The notes beneath the pieces are model-generated. The model saw only the letters and a list, made by a program, of their open reading frames with translations. It was not told the DNA's origin and did no database searches. The position numbers and the translations under genes were made by a program. DNA of 64,000 bases from Puffinus mauretanicus (Eukaryota; Chordata; Aves; Procellariiformes; Procellariidae): positions 1 through 64,000 of the forward strand of contig JAJKFH010002247.1 in NCBI GenBank assembly GCA_023333565.1, read 5' to 3'. The number at the start of each line of letters is the position of its first letter. Within the stretch, counting starts at the first letter, position 1. Below, piece by piece: positions 48,801 through 61,200 of the stretch.

Positions 48801-51800
48801 AAAAAGAAGTAGCAAATACACAGAGATTCTTCCTGCTTTAAATGAAAGAAGAAAAGGTGTGGTGAAATTATAGTATCCAAGGTGCTGCTGCTTTCAGCCT
48901 TTCATGGGATATTACTGCTGTTTGAAATCCACCCACACATTTTTACTGTGTGAAATGCACGTACAGTCCTGTCATGCAGCTTTTTTTCTTTTTCTAACGG
49001 AAGGGAAATGGTAATAGAATGTTAACTAAAGAAAGCCCTAATATTAGTGCTGAGAAATGAAGCTTTGCAGTAAGGTTCTGTAGGAATTAATTTGTTAGTT
49101 TCCAGTTGTTTTTTGGATGAAGCTGTCAGCTACTCTTCAGTCAAATCAATGTTACAACCCAGTGTCTAATATCTTGTAAACAGCTGTGGAAACAGCATTT
49201 CTTCTTGAGGCATTCTTCTTCTTGAGAAGTTGTCTTCTCAAAATTGGCTTTGTCAGCTTCTGCAGTGCATGAAGCCAACTAAGCAATGATTTCTTGGCTG
49301 AAGCATTTAAATGAATTGTAAAATGAACGTTTGGGAAGGTTTTTGTTTATTTTCTAGCATACTCACATATGCCTGTCTGTGACCAGTCTTCCATCTGATA
49401 AGAATTTGAATGCATGAATGAGAAAAATTCAAAGAAGAACATGCTGAGGTTCTGCACTTGCAAAAACACATCTCATGCTGTGTCTATCAAGTTAATCTCT
49501 GCTTCTGCTTTTATCACCTGCCTTAAAGGGAAATTTGCAAAAAATTACAATAGTGCAAATTATTTGTGTCACTAACTTTGGAAAGAATTTGAACAACGTC
49601 TTATGTCATGCAGGGACAGTTTAACTTAAACCTATAGTTAAAGGACTCAGGACTTTGCTACTAGGGATCAGATTTATTCATGTACTTAAAGATGTTCCTT
49701 GTCTGGAATCTTTGTTAGATTTTTGTCAGATTTGCCTTTTTCGACAGCTTGTTTATTTAGTTTTGACTTGTATTTAAAGCAAAGCAGTCCAAGTTAAAAG
49801 TCCTTAACAGTGTGCTTCTCTAATGAATATGTTGGGTGATAACTGGGAAATATGTTGGGTGATAACTGGGTTTAGAAACGTCCGGCTCAAAACTTTTTAG
49901 TTGCATACCTGAAATGCAGTTTTGCCATCCAGATGGTGGAAGACTGAAACCAAATTAGGATTCAACCGTTGCTGGTACATTTAATGGAAGAGAAGGGTCA
50001 GAACTGGGCTGCAGATCAAAGAGGAATTCCTGGAAAGTCAAGCTTCCTATTCTTCAAGGGAAAGGAAGACTCAGAAATTATATTTATCACTACTGGGAGG
50101 GATCATTTTCCTTCCTATCTTCCCCCTAGTAGTAGTTGCTGATTCATCTCTCAGTGGTGGCAGCAGTAGTAAATATTTTTTTAGGGCTGTGATAGAGGTA
50201 AAGTAGTAGACTATGACAATTTTACTGCTTCTTCTGAACTTGTCAACTCCAAACTTTGTTTATGACTAGCCCTGCATTTAGGTCTAGCATCTTATTTGGT
50301 CATTTTAGTTTTGATAGCATACATGTTTTACCTTATTTTTAACTTAACCATTTTTGCAGGTTGTGCAGTATATATATGGACACATACAAAATGTGTCTTA
50401 TTTGGAAAGTGGTATTACCTGTTCAGCTAATCTTTTTGAGACTACAGCACTCAGAAGACTTATTCTGCCCTGAGGCCCCCTTTAAAGAAAAAGTAGCATG
50501 TTCAGGGCCAAAAATATCCATGTAATGATGTGCCTAATAGCAAAAAGAATATGTATTTGTGAAAGTACTTCTATTGTCATCCGGTCCGCTGCTGCTATCT
50601 GGTCCTGTTTCTGACCTGTTCGAACGTGTCTCTCTTTGATGTCATGGACATCAGTTGTCCAATTCCCAGGATTCTTCTTTGTGCCTCCTGTCAAGGTGTA
50701 CTAGTAATGGACTGGTCAGATGCGTTAGTATGTATCAGTTTTCAGAAATACTTCATTTGTAGCTTTGGTAGAATTAGGCCCAAACTTTAAAGGTTGGATT
50801 GAGAATTCTTTGGCATGTCCAAATTCTAAAAACCAGGATCTTCTTTTGCTTTTTTGCTGTTTTCTAAATCTTTATTAACTGTTTTTCAGACATGCTGGAT
50901 CAGCTCATTGGTCAGGATATATCTAAAATAAAAATTGGTTTACACAGTCTCAAAATTTCAGAATGAATACGGCTTCCCATGGAAATTTGGTTATTATAAT
51001 ATCTTACTGACAAGGACCAAAGTATTTACCTCCTCCTGCATAACTAAATTTCTCATTTTTTTTTCATTTGGGAAGCTCTTACTGTCTTGCAGAAGTGAGA
51101 AGAACATCACTGTAAATAATATTACTTCCTTGAAGGTAAGAAAATGTATTGTAACTGTCATATTTTTTTACTGATTCTTGTACTAAGTCATGAAAGAAGA
51201 TTCCTCTAGAAGAGGAGAAACCTACTTTATTATATATTGGGGGTATTACTTGCTCTTCCCATCATATAGTAAATCCTATAAGGTTTTCCGGTTCTGCTAG
51301 TAGTACATATTTCTCCTGTCTGTGATGTGTTCCTCTTCAAAACGCCTAGATGTAATTTTCTTCCAGTTTATAAACAGTATCACAGATTGTATTTTGCTTT
51401 TCTTTGTGCCAAGCAAATGTATTGTTTGCTTAACTTTGTCATGTTACTTGTGTCGATTTTAAGTGTGGTTTTATAGTATGCAGGGTAAAACCAAGGTAAC
51501 CTGAGTCAATCTGAGGCCAGGCCTTCAGGGAGAGAGAAACTGAGAAACTGAGAAACTGCATTTTGAAATTTTGAGGCTGCCACTTCACTCGGAGGAAAGA
51601 ATGCAGCAAACCAAATTCATCCTTCCTGTGACTTAACTGAAGTAAATGCAGTTCTGCCACAAAACAATTTGGATCAACCTGTCACAAAGGTCATAAGACT
51701 TCCCCTCCGCCAAGTTCAGAAATGTGCATATGTAATGGGAATGATGAAACATCAAACAAAGTAACCTTTTAATTTAGCCCATATAGATATTGGAGATTTA

Positions 51801-54800
51801 AGGTAAAGCAATAACAATACAGTACCCCCTCCATCATGTTTTTCAAGTTATTATGTGTTCATGGAATGTCTAGAGGAAAGTTGATTTTGATAAAAAAGAT
51901 ATTGATTTCTTCAACATTTATGGGTTTGGAGTATTCTTTGGAGAGAACTGTTCTCGTACTGTGCATTTGAAGGTGACACTGTGTTCTGTACCTGGCATTC
52001 CAGCATCCTGACCCATGCCTGAATCTCCTGTTACCATGTAATGGAAGAGGTCCTGATTCCCTGCTCACAAGACAGTATATGGTCCAGTTCTCTTCCAGCC
52101 AGCCCTTGCATGCAGGCTCCTTTCAACCCTTACCATCCCTGGGAAGGAAGGGAATGGGACAGGAAGTATCTGATAGATGATGCATGCCTGAATCTTGCCC
52201 CACTGTGGTTTGAGGTGGCAAACTTCTACCTGTAGACCAGCAGCACTCAGGAATGCTCACGTCCTGCACGTTTGGTATAGCCTACTATGCAATAAAACAA
52301 TAATGCGTTATTCCTGGTCCCATCCAGTATGTGCTTGCTATTTCAGTTTTTGTTACTGTAGTTCCATATTTTGTTATTCCTTATTTTGAAAGTATTATCC
52401 TTTTACATGCTGCTAAGCAAATAATATCCCATTATTAGATTGGCTGGAGAAATGTTTTGTGCTTTAAAAAGTGTCAGTCCTTGCATTTAATTTCTATAAA
52501 CAAAGGAACATATGCCTTGCAAAGAGACATTTTACAGCCTAGTGCCTGTGTATCATGCTGCATTTTAGATGACTGTTTCACCTTTAAAAAGTGTGGTGTT
52601 AATAAAGCTGGCGAAGGGAAGAGGTATGTCAGGTAGTGCAGGAGTACTCATAAAAGGATTAATGTGCAGGTAGTAGAGAAACTGTGTATTAAGCTGTTGA
52701 AAGGAATGGGTTTCTTCTTTCTGTGGATTCCATTCTTACCATTTACATTCCAGTCCTGCAAGTTATTTGAAAAACTGTTATAAAAGCAAAGTTTAATTCC
52801 AGGAGATCTTGTGTAGGCCTAGTTTTATGCTTCCAGTTCTGATGGTATAGTAAACCTGGCTGGAGTCTGTCGTAAACCTGTCTGTCGGATGCAGGAGGGA
52901 GTGAAGGCCCCTAAAGAAAGGCGCGTGTCTTCAGAGAGAAAATGGACCAGAGACCTGAGTGTGCATTCACTTCCGTATGAAGTGGAGCAAAACCAATGCA
53001 TATTAGAGAAGAAATCAAACTAGGGAAATGTTTATTAGATTTAATATTTGTAGCAGTCTTATGAATAAATCTCACCTCTCCCCTAGTTTGCATGACTGTG
53101 AGAGGGTCAACGCAATTTTCACTCTGAAAATTGGTTTTGTTAAAATGTAACTGCTACTATATTTACTGGCCTTTCTCTGAAGGCTTTTTTCAGGTACTGA
53201 AGATGATATAGTCAAAATCTTTCAGTTTTTGTAGAGTTTAATATTCTAGTGGGATTTATACTAAGACAATATTTGCTTAGTACTGAATGAAGGATGTTGA
53301 TTTTTGTAGTCCGTCAAACCATTAGAGTGCCTTTCACTCTTTAAAGCTTTGCTGCCATGATACTAAAAAAAAACAGTTGGGAAGCTGACATATTAAAACA
53401 TTATTTGTGCCTATTATTTACATATAATCTTACTGTGAAAATACGATGTTTTAAGTGTATAATTTGTTCCTTTCTCTGCATGTGTGGGGTCCCTCACTCC
53501 TAGATGAAGCCAGTCATACAGCCTGATTTCCAGTTCTACTTCTGCAGTGGTCTTCTGGGTTCCAAGCTTTGCAGAACAAGCCGGAGAAGGAAAATGAGAG
53601 AGAAATTAGTTCTATAAAAGCAATAAATTCTTCCAATTTTCTGAAGAATTCCCACAAGCTACCACGCCAGCTAGTGTTTACCACTTTTTAGGACACTGTT
53701 TGGCATGATCAACTGTGGCACAGAGTGCAAGTTGTTTCTAATGACAGTGGCAGTCTAAATCACTAGGTTATTACAGGCAGTGCTACCAAAGGGAGGAAGA
53801 TACACCGATAAGCAGTTAAAAAAGCTTAAAAAAATTTTGGTGCATTTTAAACATTCTTGCTTTGGATGGGAAATGGTCGCTTTAATTTACTTTTTGTGAA
53901 GATGTTTCTCTGGAAAAAGCAAACATCTTGGCCAAAAAATGTGAACAAATTTGCGTGTTTTTCATATTGCATAAATTAAAGAATAAATGCAAGTCAAACC
54001 CAGGTTTTTGAGAGGCACCTTCAGATATTTGTTAAAAGCATCTGATCTCCCTCAGATAAATATATCTGATCAAAATAGTTTTTGCAAAGGGGAGCGGGTG
54101 AATATTCCAGTTCAGTAAGTAATTTTCCATTTGACAATTTCATTTCTGCTACCCAATATGTTTGGGCTCCATATCTGTTGTTAACGATTCTGATTTTATG
54201 TGTGTCATTGCTGGCTTTGTGTCTTTTCTCTTTCTGTGCCATGGATCCTTCTATATGTTCCCATTATTCAACTGAGCTTTGTGTTTTCACTTTAGTGAAA
54301 TATGCAAATACCAATTCCATGGAAGCTTAGAATGAAGTTGCTGCTTATAACCAGGTTTCTGTCTTACTGTCTGATGTAATTGTCTTTCTAGTTCTTTCCT
54401 TTTTCATCTAATGAATTGGATATTTGTGGATAGTGGCTTCCTCAAGAACTGACAAACTTATTTATCTTCTTTTCTATGAATACAGTGGGTGTCATTTTGT
54501 TGGAAGAGTGTATGAGTCATCTAAAGGATTTTTTAAAATTTCTTGTAAAGGTACCAAATTATTTTTTATTGCCTGTTTATCAGGAGGAGACTTTACAAGA
54601 TGAAGTGTTCTGAGGAGGACAAAGAGTGAAATCTGCCTTTGTGATGGATGAATAACATCTCCAAAAGAAGCCCTTATTACTTGCTCAACTGTTAACTTAC
54701 AACCATGAGAAGACAATACGTGATCTAGAGTCCTACAGAGAAGGATTTTCCAGATGTTGGTTTTACAAGGGAAGAGCACCTCTCTCACACTTTAGGAAGC

Positions 54801-54823
54801 CAAGAGAAGAGATAGACAGCATT
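45900..54823. other. Non-coding stretch (about 9 kb)
   Basis: No gene could be supported. The longest frame (45993-46508 minus, 171 codons) has no recognisable domain, no splice context and the composition of AT-rich intergenic DNA, so it is probably chance. Small repeats: a TG/GT-rich and C-rich patch at 47585-47760 and a 22-bp direct duplication at 49826-49870. Confidence 0.6.
49826..49870 (+). repeat. 22-bp direct duplication
   Basis: AATATGTTGGGTGATAACTG and the next two G's occur twice (49826-49847 and 49849-49870), identical and separated by one A. It is a recent slippage-type duplication. Confidence 0.9.
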
Positions 54824-54910
54824 AGAATCATAGAATCATAGATTCATTAATGTTGAAAAAGACGTCTAAGATCATCGAGCACAACCGTCAACCCAACACC
54901 ACCATGCCCA

Positions 54911-57750
54911 CTAAACCATGTCCCTAAGCGCCTTATCTACACACCTTTTAAATACTTCCAGGGATGGTGACTCAACCACTTCCTTGGGCAGCCTGTTCCA
55001 ATGTTTAACCACTCTTTCAGTAAGGAAATTTTTCCTAATGTCCAGCCTAAACCTCCCTTGACGCAACTTGAGGCCATTTCCTCTCGTCCTATCGCTAGTT
55101 ACTTGGGAGAAGAGACCAACACCCACCTCGCTACAACCTCCTTCCAGGTAGTTGTAGAGTGTGATGAGGTCTCCCCTCAGCCTCCTCTTCTCCAGACTAA
55201 ACAGTCCCAGTTCCCTCAGCCGCCCCTCATAAGACTTGCTCTCCAGACCCTTCACCAGCTTCGTTGCCCTTCTCTGGACACGCTCCAGAAACTCAGTATC
55301 CTTCTTATAGTGAGGGGCCCAAAACTGAACACAGTATTCGAGGTGTGGCCTCACCAGTGCCGAGTACAGGGGCACGATCACTTCCCTACTCCTGCTGGCC
55401 ACACTATTTCTGATGCAGGCCAGGATGCTGTTGGCCTTCTTGGCCACCTGGGCACACTGCTGGCTCATATTGAGCTGCCTGTTAACGTGCACTCCCAGGT
55501 CCTTTTCCTCTGGGCAGCTTTCCAGCCACTCTTCCCCAAGCCTGTAGCGTTGCATGGGGTTTTTGTGACCCAAGCGCAGGACACGGCACTTGGCCTTGTT
55601 GAACCTCATACAATTGGCCTCAGCCCATCGATCCAGCCGGTCCAGGTCCCTCTGCAGAGCCTTCCTACCCTCGAGCAGATCAACACTCCCACCCAACTTG
55701 GTGTCGTCTGCAAACTTACTGAGAGAGCACTCAATTCCCCCCCATCCAGATCATTGATAAAGATATTGAACAGGACCGGCCCCAGTGCTGAGCCCTGGGG
55801 AACAGCCGTTGTGACTGGCCGTCAACTGGATTTCACTCCGTTCACCACAACTCTCTGGGCCCGGCCATCCTGCCAGTTTTTTACCGAGTGAAGAGTGCAC
55901 CTGTCTAAGCCATGAGCAGCCAGCTTCTCTAGCAGAATGCCGTGGGAGACAGTGTCAAAGGCTTTACTGAAGTCCAGGCAGACCACATCCACAGCCCTTT
56001 CCTCATCCACTAGGCAGGTCACCTGGTCATAGAAGGAGATCAGGTTGGTCAAGCAGGACCTGCCTTCCATGAACCTGTGCTGGCTGGGCCTGATCCTCTG
56101 GTTGTCCCGCACATGGCTCGTGAGCACCCTCAAAACGAACCGCTCCATGATCTTCCGCGGCTGACAGGGCTGACCGAGGTCAGGCTGACCGGCCTGTAGT
56201 TCCCAGGATCCTCCTTCCGGCCCTTCTTGTAGATGGGCGTCACATTGGCGAGCCTCCAGTCATCCGGGACTTCCCCAGTTAACCAGAACTGCTGGTAAAT
56301 GATGGAGAGTGGCTTGGCAAGCTCCTCTGCCAGCTCCCTCAGTACCCTCGGGTGGATCCCATCCGGCCCCACAGACTTGTGAGCGTCCAGGTGGCGTAGC
56401 AGGTCGTTAACTGCTTCCTCTTGGATTATGGGGGGTTTATCCTGCTCGCCGTCCCTGTCTTCCAGCTCAGGGGGCTGAGTTCCCCGAGGATAACTGCTCT
56501 GACTATTAAAGACTGAGGCAAAGAAGGCGTTAAGTACCTCAGCCTTATCCTCGTCCTTGGTGGCAACATTCCCCCCCGCATCCAATAAAGGATGGAGATT
56601 CTCCTTGGCTCTCTTTTTGTCATTAATATATTTGAAAAAACATTTTTTGTTGTCTCTCATGACAGTGGCTAGGTTGAGTTCTAGCTGGGCTTTTGCCTTT
56701 CTAATTTTCTCTCTGCACGATTTAATGAGATCCCTGTACTCTTCTTGAGTTGCCTGCCCCTTCTTCCATAGTGATAAACTCTTCTTCCAAGTGACAAACT
56801 CTCCTTTTTTTCCTGATTCCCAGCAAGAACTCCCCGTTCAGACAGGCCAGTCATCTTCCCTGCCTGTTCTTCTTAAGGCACATGGGGACAGCCTGCTCCT
56901 GCACCTTTAAGACCTCCATCTTGAAGAATGTCCAGCCTTCCTGGACCCCTTTGCCCTTCAGGACTGTCTCCTAAGGGACTCTCTCAACCAGTGTCCTTAG
57001 CAGGCCAAAATCCGCCCTACGGAATTCCATGGGAGTGGTTTTGCTGGCCCCCCTCCTTACTTCACCAAGAATCAAGAATTCTATCATTTCATGGTTGCTA
57101 AGCCCAAGACGGCCTCTGACCACCACATCTCCCACCAGTCCTTCTCTGTTGGTAAACAGGAGGTCAAGCGAGGCACCTCCCCTGGTAGGCTCACTTACCA
57201 GCTGTGCCAGGAAATTATCTTCCACACACTCCAGGAACCTCCTTGACTGTTTCCTCTCTGCCATGTTGTATTTCCAGCAGACGTCCAGAAAGTTGAAGTC
57301 CCCCACGAGAACAAGGGCTAGCGATTGTGAGACTTCTGCCAGCCTCCTGTAGAATGCTTTATCTGCCTCTTCATCCTGGTTAGGTGGTCTATAACAGACT
57401 CCCAACAGGATATCTGCCTTGTTGGCCTTCCCCCTCATCCTTACCCACAAACACTTGACCGTATCATTACAATCATTGAGCTCTAGACAATTGAAGCACT
57501 CCCTAACATACAGGGCTACTCCACCGCCTCTCCTTCCTTGCCTGTCCCTTCTGAAGAGCTTATAGCCATCCATTGCAGCACTCCAATCGTGAGAGTCATC
57601 CCACCGTGTTTCCGTGATGGCAACTAAGTCGTAGCTATCCCGCTGCACAATGGCTTCCAGCTCCTCCTGCTTGCCCCCATGCTGCGTGCATTGGTGTGGA
57701 TGCACTTGAACTGGGCTACCAGTTTCGCCCCCAACATTGGTGTGCCACAC
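54911..57750 (-). pseudogene. CR1 ORF2 (endonuclease-reverse transcriptase), broken
   Basis: Open pieces in different frames: 57750-56971 (endonuclease), 56660-56130 (start of RT), 56148-55822, and 55696-54911 (thumb to C-terminus). The endonuclease piece keeps ITETRW with the catalytic Glu, GGGVALYVRE, GVCYRPPNQDEEAD and GDFN (57303-57292). The final SDHE motif reads SNHE (near 57095), so the catalytic Asp of that motif is replaced. RT motifs GPDGIHPRVL, NYRPVSLTS, CLDFSKAFDTVSH and FADD (55714-55703) are visible across the frames. It would have nicked DNA and made cDNA; with these breaks it cannot. Confidence 0.88.
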
Positions 57751-57777
57751 CTAGGCTCTTCTCTAGTGAGCCTGGTT

Positions 57778-58215
57778 TTATCCCCTTCCCCCTTCTAACC
57801 TAGTTAAAAGCCCTCTCAATAAGCCCCGCCAACTCATGAGCGAGAATCCTTTTCCCCCTGTGAGACAGCTGAACTCCATCTGTCGCCAGCAGGCCTGGTG
57901 CCGTATAAACCTCCCCATGATCAAAAAAGCCAAAATTCCGCCGATGGCACCAGCCCTGAGCCATGTGTTGATCGGGTGTCTTTTTCTGTTCCTTTCAGTA
58001 TTCTTCCCTGCCACTGAAGGGATTGAGGAAAACACCACCTGTGCTCCTGATCCTTCCACCAATCGCCCCAGTGCCCTAAAGTCCCTTTTGGTCACTTCTG
58101 GACTTCTCGCTGCAACCTCCTCACTGCCAGCCCATATAATCAATAGTGGGTGGTAATCGGAGGGCTGTACCAGACCAGGGAGTTTCCTAGTAATGTCCTT
58201 AACCTGGGAAACCAT
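57778..58215 (-). pseudogene. CR1 ORF1 fragment, SGNH-esterase-like part, degraded
   Basis: Reads MVSQVKDITRKLPGL, then SDYHPLLIIWAGSEEVA, RSPEVTKRDFRALGRLVEGSG and AQVVFSSI. This is the arrangement of the SGNH-type esterase domain at the C-terminal end of CR1 ORF1. In the family the block after the hydrophobic strand is usually GTND. Here it is GSEE, so the conserved Asn/Asp pair is lost. The last third is out of frame: a DGVQLSHRGK-type block V is visible only in another frame near 57830-57875. It is inactive. Confidence 0.6.
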
Positions 58216-58265
58216 AGCTAGGTCCTCTTCTGTGAGGGCGATGACCGCTAGTTGAGTTAGCCTCT

Positions 58266-61200
58266 AGAGCCAGGAGGGGTGCTGCGCATTTTCACAATAT
58301 AGGTTACTGCAGTGGCAAGGAAATTTTAAATTTAACATCCAGGTGATGCTCAGAAGTCAGTGGCAGCCTATGCTATTGTGGTCTTTCAAACCTCATGCCT
58401 TGTAGTAATGTTACAGGTTTGGGAAACGAGTTGAGCATTAGACCATCATACAAACCAAAAGTATAATAATAGAACTTAGAAAAAAAGCCAGCAGTGCTCT
58501 TCCAGGCTTCATCTATTTATGACATCAGAAGAAATCAGCATATGGAGTAAACTCTACAAATTTTCATAGAATTATCTTAATTTCTCTTATGGGAATAGGG
58601 GTATTGCTTTAGCAGATCATTTAAAGACCTGTCTGGGCTACCACCTCTTGTCCAACAGCAGACTGAGCAAGGAATATCAGATATAAAATTCCTTCAACAG
58701 GAGGATTTCAGAGGCCTGCCCATACTACTTGAGATCACTGTAAGAATTGAAGCTCTAAAAGACTCTAAAAAACCCCAACATCTGATCCTAGAACCCTAGG
58801 TGGCAGTCACTGGGCCAATGATATTAACTTGTTCCACCTTCTGATGATTGTGGTTTTTTTGTATAAAAAATGTATCTTGTTCTTTAGGAACAAATTGTTT
58901 TAATTTGAAGCACATCGTTTTTGAGACTGAGTGAGATTAAAGTCTTGGCCGGTGAGGTGTGTATATTCGACACTTAAATGTCAAATTCTTGCAGTGCGTA
59001 TTTTTTGGTGTACTGTATAGAATTCTTGTCACATTCAAGTTCTGTGACATCACACCATTTCCTTTTTGCTCACCAGTGTTTACTCCTGAATAGTACCAAG
59101 AGCCTAGAAGGCATGGTGCAAACTGTGGCTGAACACTCTCCGAAGGGGGGCAGAACTCGTTCTCAAACCCTTTAGGCAACAACAGTTTATTGTTTCTTCA
59201 AAAAGACACTATGCTGATATTAACAAATTTCATAACAACCACTAAGCTAAAGCTGCTAGTCTGTCTTTTTGTAAAAGGTAGTAAAAAGTGGTAAAAAGCA
59301 GTGGTAAGCCAAATACAGCATCAAGTGGTTTTCAAAGATGCACACCGAAAATTAACACATGCATAATAACCTGGGTATTGTGGAGCCACTCAGGACAACA
59401 GAGTAGCGTAAATGTCCATACTAAATATTAGACTTATCAGCAACCTTCAGTATTATTGGTCATCGAGTACTACTATCTGAATGTTTACTAAAAGTACAAC
59501 CCATATACCTTGTGACAGCAAAATAAACATGCCTGTCCGTAATCTTTAGCATTGATGTCAACTGGCATGGAGTGGCCTGTGCCCATGCTGTTGAATTCTC
59601 TTACCTGCCAAACCAGGATGGTCATATCCAAACTACCTGCTAGGAAAAATCTTTAGCCTGTGCTAGTTCACAAACCTGTCGTCATTTGCGAAAGTACTAA
59701 TTGTCACAGGTTCAGGCACCGTTTTAACAATCAAAAGGAACAGATGGTCAAATTCCAGTTCCCAGGAACATTGCCTAGCACTGTTTAATTAACATATGCA
59801 TACCTGCTCATTCTATTCTCACCTGGAACATGGCTGGCTTTGTATTTGCTTTTAAAGTGTCAGAGAGACATAGTTAACTCAGATTATTTTGTCTGTAACT
59901 GAGCAATTTACTTCAAGTCTTATCTTCCCATTCTGAAACTTGAAGAGCCATCCCTGCTTGGTATTTGGCTTACGTGGGACACTGGCAGTGTATACTTCTG
60001 AAAACTACTCAGAATTTTCAGTACAGTTTTGTGACTAGTTAAAAAATGTTCGTTTATTAGGACTGAAAGCTTTTCCTGGAAAGGGTTGGTTATGATCAGT
60101 TTTACTGATGAACTTTAGAAGAAAAGCCCAAACAAATGGATTGGGCATTACAGATTGTGCCTTTTCCCAAAACTTTCCTTTCAAAAAAGAGTTCTGCTTT
60201 TCTTGACCTGAGGAACGCTGCACAATGGTAGACACAATTATTTCCACCTCTTGTGTGATGAGAAAGTGCGTCCATTCATATAGAATATTTGAAAGATTTA
60301 TATTCTCCATCTGCTGTTGGGCTGAACTCAATATCCTTGTTTAAATCTACAGATCCATTAATGAAGCATGAGATATTTTGGAGGCTGCATGTTTATCTAT
60401 GCCCTTTAGAGATAAAAATGCATGTTGCAACTTACAGAGCTGTTACTTAGTTTGATACTGAGAAGGCAGGTCCGTGGGACTTTCTTTTGTAATAGTTAAG
60501 ACAGTTCTAATCTAATACACTGATATTAAAAAAGTGCAAAAGTCTCTTTTTTCTTTATTTTTTAGCATAAAAGTCTCTATCATTATTCAAAACTCCTCCA
60601 AATTAGGGAGAAAAAAAAGAATGAGGAAAGATAAATAGGAGAGTATAGAAGAGGAAAGACAGGGTAACTTTAGCTGCCACCTGCATTATATGTTGGAGAA
60701 ATCCCAAGCTCCATCTGGGACTATTAGCCTATCACTAAAATGGATTCCCTGCAAGTCAGGTGAAATCAACTCTAAGCTGGAGACTTAATGCTTTGAAAAA
60801 GACTTAATGCTCAGTTTGTCGTGAGTCCTAGGTCCAGTGTGGTGAGAAGAGCTTAATGTTGAATAGCAGTAATGCTTTTTTTCCCCACAAAGATGGTATT
60901 CAGAAACTTAGAAAAGAAAAGCAGGGAGAGCACTTTTCAGGATCTTTTGTTTTAGTTTTTTCTCCAGTTCACCACCTGGGCTAATAATTGAGAACAGGAG
61001 ACTGACTCTGCAACAGCTGCTACTGATGCACACCACTAGCTTGTCTCTAATTAGAATGAAAGACTTCCTCAGCAGCAGTAAATCTGTAATAACTTAAAAA
61101 ATAATAATGAGAGCACAGAATGAACAAATTTCCTGCTGTTTGCTCTTGCTCTGTCTTTTTTTTAAGGTTCTTTGTACACCTTCCGAATTCTTCCACTGTT

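Larger units (their letters stand above)
54824..58265 (-). mobile_element. CR1 LINE, long copy (about 3.4 kb) with part of ORF1 and most of ORF2
   Basis: Lies on the minus strand. The 3' end is at left (AGAATCATAGAATCATAGATTC, 54824-54845, the CR1 terminal repeat), with the 5' truncation near 58265 inside ORF1. It is the most complete CR1 in the window. By eye it is very similar to the 25.3-27.9 kb copy over the shared 2.6 kb, in opposite orientation. Several frame breaks are present (near 57780, 56970, 56150, 55820-55740). A break at about 55741 coincides with a run of seven C on the plus strand. No target duplication was identified. Confidence 0.93.

Noticed and set aside
55001..55891. 296-codon plus frame
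   Set aside because: It is the antisense reading of CR1 ORF2 on the minus strand, a known artefact of the stop-poor CR1 tail.
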